12,638 nt of DNA from Rubrobacter sp. (GTDB lineage Bacteria; Actinomycetota; Rubrobacteria; Rubrobacterales; Rubrobacteraceae): positions 1-12,638 of the forward strand of contig JAFAPF010000158.1 in NCBI GenBank assembly GCA_019247245.1, written 5' to 3'. Below, one piece after another: positions 7,629 to 12,638 of the stretch. Every line of letters starts with the position of its first letter. Within the stretch, counting starts at the first letter, position 1. The notes beneath the pieces are model-generated. The model was not told where the DNA came from, made no database searches, and was given only the letters and a program-made list of their open reading frames with translations. Both the position numbers and the translations under genes were made by a program.

Positions 7629-7653
7629 ATGGTTTGAGCCATGGCCGGAAGCG
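7604..7653. repeat. Nested inverted repeat at the recombinase relic
   Basis: The inner dyad is perfect: GGCTCAAA (7622-7629), TGG, TTTGAGCC (7633-7640). It is enclosed by CCGGCC (7607-7612) and GGCCGG (7643-7648). The outer arm extends as GCT...AGC if one bulged base is allowed. The structure lies where the recombinase relic loses recognisable sequence, on the N-terminal side of its EVW segment. No T-run flanks it, so it is not an obvious terminator. It could be an inserted palindromic element, a recombination-site remnant or chance. Confidence 0.55.
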
Positions 7654-8022
7654 AAGGGTGTGTTTTCGCCTTGGGGCTTCGTTCAGCTCGAAATAGTATT
7701 TCTGCTTATGCTCCTCGTTGTCTTGGCATCCCCGGGCTACTCTTTGTCGCCATCTTCTTATTAAGGCGATGGCCCAGAAGCCTATGCGTGGTCGACGTGG
7801 GAAGCAACAGCCGAAGGAGCTTCAGTCAGCAACATGAAGGGGTAATCAGCTTTGAGAATGAAAGGCCAAGAGCCTCTGGTGACTCAGGGCTTGGCACCCT
7901 ACTGCTCGGAATCTCACAATGTTCTAGATGCTGTTGAGGGAGCCTGCCTAGAAGCCTCTTCTAATACCGCAGACTGTCTCTCGATAGCGTCCGTGGTCGA
8001 ATGTGTCGGAGAGAGTAGGTTA
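7654..8022. other. Non-coding stretch between recombinase relic and membrane protein gene
   Basis: I see no convincing gene in either direction. The low-coordinate end (to about 7738) may hold a zinc-ribbon remnant of the recombinase on the minus strand. A 6-bp inverted repeat with a 3-base loop (TAGAAG 7949-7954, CTTCTA 7958-7963) lies about 60 bases beyond the stop of the 8023-8496 gene. It could help end that transcript, though no T-run follows. Confidence 0.4.
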
Positions 8023-8496
8023 TTAGAGGGTTTCTACCCGCGCTGCAGCTCTGTTCTCAATAAGCTCCCTTTGTATCCACGCTACGAGGTCCTCTGTATG
8101 TTCGGGTTTGGTAGCTTCCGTCGTCAGCTTCGTCCAGCCAGGCTCATCGGGAACAGTGGTTACTGTTACCTGCTTCCTAAACAGGAAGGTCCACACCGTA
8201 TAAGCCACAAGGAATAGCCCGGCCGTTAGGAGGCTCAAGGCTACAAGCTCAAGGAACCCGAGAGGGGCTTCGAGTATAGGGAAGGCAGATATCGAAGCCA
8301 CGACCTTGTTGTGCCCCTTGATAGGATCGTCGAGCCTGGTGACGACGGCTCTGCGACTACGCCCCCCGCCTAAAACGTTGCGGTCCCATTGTACTGGATA
8401 GGGAGACCATTCCTCCTTCTCGAAGAAGCCTTGAACCATGTTCAAAACAACGTCTGGGGTGCCTTCAACTAAGAACTCTAGTCTCCTCTTCGCCAA
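8023..8496 (-). CDS. Hypothetical single-pass membrane protein
   Basis: A 157-residue protein that I do not recognise. Residues 1-77 are a mixed polar domain (LEFLVEGTPDVVLNMVQGFFEKEEW at the start). About 78-106 form one long hydrophobic segment (ELVALSLLTAGLFLVAYTVW). The remaining 50 residues are charged (DEPGWTKLTTEATKPEHTEDLVAWIQRELIEN). The start is a TTG at 8496 with AGGAGG (8507-8502 on the minus strand) five bases upstream, a strong site that supports real translation. The frame is intact although both flanks are decayed sequence, so it may be a surviving cargo gene. The N-terminal part recalls small domains that act on a partner or lipid, but no function can be assigned. The nearest minus-strand gene upstream is more than 1 kb away. 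Confidence 0.65.
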   Translation of the reverse strand: MAKRRLEFLVEGTPDVVLNMVQGFFEKEEWSPYPVQWDRNVLGGGRSRRAVVTRLDDPIKGHNKVVASISAFPILEAPLGFLELVALSLLTAGLFLVAYTVWTFLFRKQVTVTTVPDEPGWTKLTTEATKPEHTEDLVAWIQRELIENRAAARVETL

Positions 8497-8618
8497 GCTC
8501 CCCTCCTTCTCCTCAGCTCTTTTCCGCTTACTTACCTACATGGTGGCGTCTAGTGAAGGTTCACGTATCCTATCATTAGCGGAGCGACCGTTGCCCCAAA
8601 ATGATTTCTCGACACTCT

Positions 8619-8723
8619 TATCCGCCGTGCCTGCTCGAGGCGCACCTCTTGTACACTATCGGCCGCAAGCCGAGCGTTAATTCCGACCCCAGATGTTTGT
8701 CACATGGAAAGCCGACGAGCCTT
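8619..8723 (+). repeat. Diverged direct repeat, copy 1
   Basis: The copy shares ordered blocks with 8897-8991: TATCCGC, CTCTTGTACAC, CCAGATGTTTGT and AAAGCC-AC-AGC. There are substitutions between the blocks and a 9-base length difference near the start. On the minus strand it can be read, across one frameshift, as CDKHL followed by INARLAADSVQEV. Confidence 0.65.
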
Positions 8724-8896
8724 AAGCGGTTGGCAACCTCGATGCAAGCATGAAAAGAGAGCCAGGGGCTAACAAAAGCAGCCCCGGCCCTTTCTGCATA
8801 AAGAGTATTGATCTTAAGCGCGACCTCTCACAAAGGCCTTGCCCTAACTTCTTAGGAGCCTAGCCTTAAGAAATCTCTCGGCATCTAACCTGAGGC

Positions 8897-8991
8897 TATC
8901 CGCTGGAATCACAGCTCTTGTACACCCTCGTCCTCTAGCAAAGCATTAAACCTATAAGCCAGATGTTTGTTTAGGTAAAGCCAACAAGCTT
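8897..8991 (+). repeat. Diverged direct repeat, copy 2
   Basis: Same orientation as copy 1, with block starts offset by about 270-278 bases. On the minus strand one frame reads NKHLAYRF then NALLEDEGVQEL and a TGA (8911-8909). This is related to the peptides read from copy 1. The repeat may therefore be two decayed copies of one coding segment rather than a regulatory element. Confidence 0.65.
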
Positions 8992-9199
8992 CGATTTTCT
9001 ATAAACCCAAGAACTCTTTCCCTACTATATTCTTATCTTGCGCGGCCAGTTCAAGGAGAGGTTGTCGAAACACGGAATCTCCGAGAACGGAGCGGTTTGA
9101 TGGTTCTTTGCGAAGTATTAATATCTTAAGCTTTCTGTTATCCTCCAGGTTCGCTGTAGTACGGATGGTAATTTGATACGGGATATACAAAGGGGAATC

Positions 9200-9616
9200 A
9201 TGCGTGCTCGTACTCACATAGTCTTTCCGGGTTTGGTGCTAGGCCTTTCACTCGTCCTCATTTTTATCTTCCAGGCGACTGCCGCAGCAGCCGATGAAGG
9301 CTCGCTTATTGACCTTGTAAACCAAGAGCGGCAAGCCAACGGCCTTGCCCCGCTCTCCTATTCGTCGGACCTTAGCAACGCCGCCTCACTGCAAGCGCAA
9401 GAGAACGCAGCCTGCCAATGTGCCTCCCACGCGGGACAGCACTATGCATCCGCGGAGAACGTAAGCGTGAGCACCTCGGCCTCGGATGCCTTCCAACAAT
9501 GGCTCGGTTCGGCACAGCACCACGCCAACATGCTCAACCCGAGCTACACGGGAATAGGAGTAGGGTACGCTAACGATGGAAACGGCACTGGGTACTACGT
9601 GCTTAACTTCGCTTAG
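9200..9616 (+). CDS. Secreted CAP/SCP-domain protein
   Basis: Taken from ATG 9200, it has 138 residues. Residues 1-31 form a signal peptide (basic start, hydrophobic core LVLGLSLVLIFIFQA, then AAAA). The rest is a compact CAP domain (cysteine-rich secretory/antigen 5/PR-1 type): LIDLVNQERQANGLAPLSY at 36-54, SHAG with H77, AENV with E86, and WLGSAQHHANML (101-112) with H107/H108. It ends GIGVGYANDG...YYVLNFA. These match the usual cavity His/Glu/His residues. Bacterial CAP proteins are extracellular and mostly of unknown function. ATG 9200 is chosen over an in-frame TTG at 9173 because AGGGGA lies four bases upstream. It stands alone on the plus strand and converges on the transglycosylase, with only 10 bases between stops. 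C72/C74 form a CQC motif. Confidence 0.88.
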   Translation: MRARTHIVFPGLVLGLSLVLIFIFQATAAAADEGSLIDLVNQERQANGLAPLSYSSDLSNAASLQAQENAACQCASHAGQHYASAENVSVSTSASDAFQQWLGSAQHHANMLNPSYTGIGVGYANDGNGTGYYVLNFA

Positions 9617-9626
9617 TAGCTGGGGC

Positions 9627-10238
9627 CTAGGAGCGGCGATCTAGGTTCTTCCCGTAGAGTTCTGCGTAGGTGTCCCGTGCCTTGAGCACGTCCTCGACGT
9701 AGTTCCGGGTTTCCTTGAAGGGGATGTCATGGGCTATATCGAAGCCCTCGTCAGAGATCCAAGCATCCACTTGGCTCTCTCCCGAGTTATACGCCGCCAG
9801 GACCAGCCTTTCATCGGCGTACCGTTGCTGCAAATAACTCAGGTACCAAGTACCGGTCCTGATGTTTGTCTTCGGGTCCCGGTAGTCGCCCCCTATACCG
9901 CTACGTTCGGAGACAAACCGAGCCGTTTCCGGCCGGATCTGCATCAGACCATACGCCCCCTGGGACGACTCTACCTCCGGGTTGAAACGGCTCTCCGTCC
10001 GGATCACCGCGGCAACTAATGACGGCTCGACGCCGTACTTCGCAGCGGCCGTCCGGATGGTCTCCTCGTACTTGAGAGGATGCGTGACCCGCTGCACGAG
10101 CTCTGGCGCTTTCAGGAGTAAAGGTAACGCCAAAAGGATGAATAAGAGCATAACTAGCGGGATCGCTATCTGCCTGCGTCGCCTCCGCGACCGTCCGTAT
10201 CTACGCTTCTCTGGGCCCTTTTTCGCCTTCCGAATCAC
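9627..10238 (-). CDS. Membrane-anchored SLT-type lytic transglycosylase
   Basis: A 203-residue murein lytic transglycosylase that cleaves peptidoglycan glycan strands to give anhydro-muropeptides. The N-terminus is very basic (RRYGRSRRRRRQ), followed by one membrane helix (about 24-42). The catalytic domain therefore faces outward. The SLT domain covers about 55-195: catalytic Glu E82 in RTESRF, YGLMQI (96-101) and AYNSGE (149-154). The start is a GTG at 10238, inside the last 38 bases of coaE, and it is the only start that keeps the membrane anchor. GGTAAGG directly precedes it, so translation is probably coupled to coaE. It is the last gene of the rpsA-coaE-slt group. The family is clear; the physiological role (growth, division, secretion) is not. 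Confidence 0.92.
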   Translation of the reverse strand: MIRKAKKGPEKRRYGRSRRRRRQIAIPLVMLLFILLALPLLLKAPELVQRVTHPLKYEETIRTAAAKYGVEPSLVAAVIRTESRFNPEVESSQGAYGLMQIRPETARFVSERSGIGGDYRDPKTNIRTGTWYLSYLQQRYADERLVLAAYNSGESQVDAWISDEGFDIAHDIPFKETRNYVEDVLKARDTYAELYGKNLDRRS

Positions 10239-10827
10239 CCTTACCCAGCACCTGGTTCATTAAAGTCTTCGCCTGCTCCTTGAGCTTATCCAAATTCCCG
10301 TCATTTTCTATCACCACCTCCGCCCGCCGGGCCTTCTCTTCGCCGGATAGCTGGCGGACCTCTACTGCGCGGCGCTGCTCCTCTCCCATGCCCCGCTCCT
10401 CCGCCCAGGCTTGGCGCCGCTCCTCTGGAGCTGTGACCGCGACGGTAACGTCGAACCGGCCGCTGCGTGACTGCTCCTCTTCTCCCTCAAAAAGAAGCGG
10501 TATCTCGGCCACAAACAGATCCGCATTGGAGGCCATGGCGCGCCGATCGGTCTCCTCACGCACCCGCGGGTGCAAAATCTCCTCAAGATCTTGCAGTGCT
10601 TCTGCATCACCAAAGACCTGCTGGCCAAGGGCCTTGCGATCTACACCCTCCTCACCGCGTATCCCTTCTCCGAAGCGCTGCGTAACGGCGGCTATGGTCT
10701 CCTGATCCTCAGCAAGGAGATGGTGGACGATCTCATCGGCAGAGACGGTCTCAGCGCCGAGGTCGCCGAGCATCTTCATAAAGGTGCTCTTGCCAGAAGC
10801 AAGGGGACCGGTAACGGCCACCGTCAC
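10201..10827 (-). CDS. coaE: Dephospho-CoA kinase
   Basis: It catalyses the last step of coenzyme A synthesis, ATP-dependent phosphorylation of the 3'-hydroxyl of dephospho-CoA. From GTG 10827 it has 208 residues, normal for the family. The P-loop is GPLASGKST at 7-15, with PL where many CoaE proteins have GI. ADEIVHHLL (30-38), LHPRV (85-89) and VAEIPLLFEG (106-115) are CoaE hallmarks, and the C-terminus ends with ENDGNLDKLKEQ. The frame also allows a TTG start at 10884, which would add 19 residues (rich in Glu/Pro) and overlap rpsA by 38 bases. I prefer GTG 10827 because the P-loop then lies at its usual place and the gap to rpsA is 19 bases. Its stop overlaps the transglycosylase gene. Confidence 0.93.
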   Translation of the reverse strand: MTVAVTGPLASGKSTFMKMLGDLGAETVSADEIVHHLLAEDQETIAAVTQRFGEGIRGEEGVDRKALGQQVFGDAEALQDLEEILHPRVREETDRRAMASNADLFVAEIPLLFEGEEEQSRSGRFDVTVAVTAPEERRQAWAEERGMGEEQRRAVEVRQLSGEEKARRAEVVIENDGNLDKLKEQAKTLMNQVLGKGDSEGEKGPREA

Positions 10828-10846
10828 CGGCTCCGGTTCAGGCTCC

Positions 10847-12178
10847 CTACTCGGGGGATCCTCGCCTATCTGTCCCCAAGTCAAGGTCTCTTAGCTTGTC
10901 GAAGGCACCGGTCTGCAAACCATCGCCGTGCCGGTCCTGGCGGTCACCGCCGCGCTCGCGGTCTCGATCCCTATCGCGCGAGGCACGGGGCTCGTAGTCG
11001 CGGCGTGGACGATCCTCGCGGCGCGGCCGATCGCCTCGATCCTCTCTGTCGCTCCGGTCATCGCGCTCCGCTTTCTTCGGACGCAAAGACAGCGAGAGGC
11101 GGCGGCGCTTGCCGTCCACGTCGATAATCCGGGCATCCACTTCGTCACCGCTACGCACGATTTCGTCCGGCGTCTCGACGTGGTGATCGGCGAGCTCAGA
11201 GATGTGTATCAAGCCCTCTACCCCCTCCGCCACCTCCAAGAATGCCCCGAACGAGACTAGCTTCGTCACGCGGCCATGGATCGTCTCCCCAATGTTGACG
11301 CTTTCCACGATCTCCTGCCACGGGTCCTTCCGGGTCTGCTTGAGGCCCAAGGAGATCCGCTCCCGTTCCCGGTCCACCTCGAGCACTTTGACCTCGACCT
11401 CCTCGCCGACCTCTACAACCTCGCTTGGATGGTCGACGTGGTTCCACGACAGCTCGGAAATGTGTATCAAACCATCTATCCCGTCGAGATCCACGAACGC
11501 CCCGAAGTCGACCAGATTCGAGATCGTTCCTGTGATGACGTCCCCCTCCTGCAGGCCGGTGAGGATGCGGTGACGCTCATCCCTACGCTCCTCCTCAAGG
11601 ACCGCCCTTCTACTGAGAACCACGTTGTTCCGGCTGCGGTTGAGCTCGATGACCTTACACTCTAGGCGTTGGCCCAAGTACGAGTCGAGGTTCCTAACAC
11701 GCCGAATGTCGACGAGGCTCGCGGGTAGAAAGCCTCTAAGACCGATATCCAGAATGAGGCCACCCTTGACCACCTCGATGACTGGACCCTCGACCGTGCG
11801 CTGCTCGGTGTAGGCTTCTTCGATCCGGTTCCACGCCTTCTCGAAGGCCGCACGCTTAGCCGAGAGAATAAGCCGGCCGTCCGCGTCCTCCTTCTGAAGA
11901 ACCAGGGCCTCTATATGCTGTCCGAGCTCCACGATCTCCTGCGGGGCTGCTCCCTTGCGGATGGAGAGTTCGTTGACGGGTATCAAACCCTCTGACTTGT
12001 AGCCGATATCAACGAGGACTTCGTCTTTATCGATACGAACGACGTTACCCTGGACTATGTCGCCGTCCTTGAAGTCAATGAGAACCGACTCGTTTATGGG
12101 GACGATCTCCCCGTTTTCTTCCTTGAAGAAGTCCTTCATCGTTAGTGCTTGGGTCGCATTTTTGGTGGTGTCCGTCAT
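10847..12178 (-). CDS. rpsA: 30S ribosomal protein S1 with acidic-basic tail
   Basis: A 443-residue S1 protein that binds mRNA on the 30S subunit and helps translation start. Four S1 (OB-fold) domains lie at about 36-108, 126-194, 211-281 and 296-366. Domains 3 and 4 carry the canonical FGAF...GLIHISEL signature; domains 1 and 2 are more diverged. Four domains match actinobacterial S1 rather than the six of Escherichia coli. Residues 367-443 are low-complexity, rich in Arg and Asp (RDRDRDRERGGDRQDR), and end in a short ordered-looking stretch. The ATG at 12178 has AAGGA about 13 bases upstream, a somewhat long spacing. It follows polA after a 98-base gap that holds likely promoter boxes, and it heads the rpsA-coaE-slt group. 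Confidence 0.96.
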   Translation of the reverse strand: MTDTTKNATQALTMKDFFKEENGEIVPINESVLIDFKDGDIVQGNVVRIDKDEVLVDIGYKSEGLIPVNELSIRKGAAPQEIVELGQHIEALVLQKEDADGRLILSAKRAAFEKAWNRIEEAYTEQRTVEGPVIEVVKGGLILDIGLRGFLPASLVDIRRVRNLDSYLGQRLECKVIELNRSRNNVVLSRRAVLEEERRDERHRILTGLQEGDVITGTISNLVDFGAFVDLDGIDGLIHISELSWNHVDHPSEVVEVGEEVEVKVLEVDRERERISLGLKQTRKDPWQEIVESVNIGETIHGRVTKLVSFGAFLEVAEGVEGLIHISELADHHVETPDEIVRSGDEVDARIIDVDGKRRRLSLSLRPKKAERDDRSDREDRGDRPRREDRPRRDYEPRASRDRDRDRERGGDRQDRHGDGLQTGAFDKLRDLDLGTDRRGSPE

Positions 12179-12216
12179 GTAGCAGTTGGTTTCCTTCTCT
12201 TTTGCTTGCCCGGAAG

Positions 12217-12222
12217 ATTATA
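12217..12222 (-). promoter_or_regulatory. -10 box upstream of rpsA
   Basis: A consensus TATAAT on the minus strand (12222-12217) lies 38 bases before the rpsA ATG, preceded directly by TG. The -35 region is not clear at 17-18 bases. The perfect -10 and its place in the short polA-rpsA gap make it the best rpsA promoter candidate. Confidence 0.55.
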
Positions 12223-12268
12223 CAGAAATCGTGTAGCTGAATCTGTGAGAACCTCGCTCGACGCTACT

Positions 12269-12274
12269 ATTGTA
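12269..12274 (-). promoter_or_regulatory. Second -10-like box upstream of rpsA
   Basis: TACAAT on the minus strand (12274-12269) lies inside GTACAATAG, the same nonamer found before the PH-like gene at 3803. It begins three bases beyond the polA stop codon. No clear -35 is visible, so it is only a candidate second rpsA promoter. Confidence 0.3.
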
Positions 12275-12276
12275 CC

Positions 12277-12638
12277 TCACGACACCGAAATTGGATGTAC
12301 CTGCCCCCACCGCTCTCCAACTTTCACCTCCACCTCCAGAGGTGGGTGTAGATCACAAGCCGCTACCATCTTTTCGACCGCGAGAGAAGCAACCTCGTTT
12401 ACTGTTTCAGCGTCCACGTCGAAAACCAGCTCGTCATGTACCTGCATCAGCATCTCAGCGCCTAGAGAAGAGAGCTGTGGGTACAGATCAACCATGGCCA
12501 CTTTTATGATGTCTGCCGCCGTTCCCTGCACCCGGGCGTTGAACGCGATACGCTCCCCAAGCTTGCGAACGTTTTTATTGGTATTCCTGAGCTCCGGCAC
12601 GTATCTACGACGTCCGAAGAACGTCGTCGTGTATCCAA
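12277..12638 (-). CDS. polA: DNA polymerase I, C-terminal fragment
   Basis: The reading frame enters from the right edge (with no start inside the window) and stops at a TGA at 12279-12277, giving about the last 120 residues of family A DNA polymerase. Visible hallmarks are TTFFGRRRYVPEL (fingers/palm), then IAFNARVQGTAADIIKVAM. Motif C is MQVHDELVFDV, whose Asp is one of the two metal-binding catalytic carboxylates and whose His-Asp-Glu matches the Pol I signature. The extreme C-terminus GERWGQVHPISV is normal. The protein fills gaps after excision repair and during lagging-strand maturation. The 5'-nuclease and proofreading regions are outside. It runs in the same direction as rpsA, 98 bases upstream. 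Confidence 0.96.
   Translation of the reverse strand, partial: GYTTTFFGRRRYVPELRNTNKNVRKLGERIAFNARVQGTAADIIKVAMVDLYPQLSSLGAEMLMQVHDELVFDVDAETVNEVASLAVEKMVAACDLHPPLEVEVKVGERWGQVHPISVS

Larger units (their letters stand above)
8497..9199. other. A+T-rich intergenic region with decayed sequence
   Basis: About 700 bases without a confident gene. Base composition falls well below the core genes: line 8941-9000 has 21 G/C in 60, against 42 in 60 for 2881-2940 inside amt. It holds two diverged direct repeats and a hairpin (GGGGCT 8765-8770, AGCCCC 8780-8785). A minus-strand frame from about 9198 to 8909 is broken by one TAG (9001-8999). The frame may be a dead gene, but its peptide is not recognised. 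No clear promoter for the CAP-domain gene was found. Confidence 0.5.

Noticed and set aside
7130..7937. Several short plus-strand frames between uvrB and 8023
   Set aside because: They lie opposite the recombinase relic or in non-coding DNA, lack ribosome sites, and have unstructured peptides.
8765..8785. Hairpin GGGGCT/AGCCCC as a transcription terminator
   Set aside because: The stem is only 6 bp, and the minus-strand tail is a broken T-rich run (CTCTTTTC) some bases away. No gene ends nearby on that strand, so the function is unsupported.
8999..9217. 72-codon minus-strand frame across the start of the CAP gene
   Set aside because: Its upstream end lies antisense to the signal peptide of the CAP gene and it has no good ribosome site. 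Only its downstream part, continuing through a TAG into repeat copy 2, may be a gene relic, and that is reported as such.

Overview
The window reads as chromosomal DNA of a high-G+C Gram-positive bacterium. A deep-branching actinobacterium of the Rubrobacter type fits best. This rests on the minus-strand order polA, rpsA (four S1 domains), coaE, lytic transglycosylase, then uvrB further on; on frequent TTG/GTG starts; and on G+C-rich core genes. The genus is inference; no rRNA gene is present.

Left part, plus strand (1-4087). The window opens with the C-terminal 48 codons of an unrecognised protein. Next come a PucR-type transcriptional regulator (370-2082), preceded by two tandem palindrome-like sites, and an Amt ammonium transporter (2215-3669) with signal peptide and both pore histidines. 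Two hairpins follow amt, then a 94-residue protein that looks like a bacterial PH-type fold (3803-4087). No PII (glnK) or adenylyltransferase gene lies beside amt, so the adjacent PucR regulator is the obvious local candidate for its control.

Middle part, minus strand (4121-7028). uvrB, the DNA-unwinding subunit of nucleotide excision repair, is complete and starts at a TTG. Downstream of it lies a CPBP/CAAX-protease-like membrane protein whose second active-site motif lacks the expected histidine.

Insertion zone (about 7030-9626). This stretch separates uvrB from the polA-rpsA-coaE-slt block. It has locally low G+C and mostly non-coding or decayed sequence. It holds a frameshifted C-terminal relic of a serine recombinase, a nested inverted repeat, an orphan single-pass membrane protein (8023-8496), two diverged direct repeats of about 100 bases, and a small secreted CAP/SCP-domain protein (9200-9616). 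It looks like the scar of an old mobile-element insertion that also carried or gathered cargo.

Right part, minus strand (9627-12638). polA (3' end only), rpsA, coaE and a membrane-anchored SLT lytic transglycosylase follow each other in one direction. rpsA, coaE and the transglycosylase touch or overlap and are probably co-transcribed, with a likely promoter just upstream of rpsA.

I found no CRISPR array, tRNA, rRNA or intact transposase, and no multi-gene defence or biosynthetic system. The most unusual material is the insertion zone and the regulatory DNA in front of pucR.
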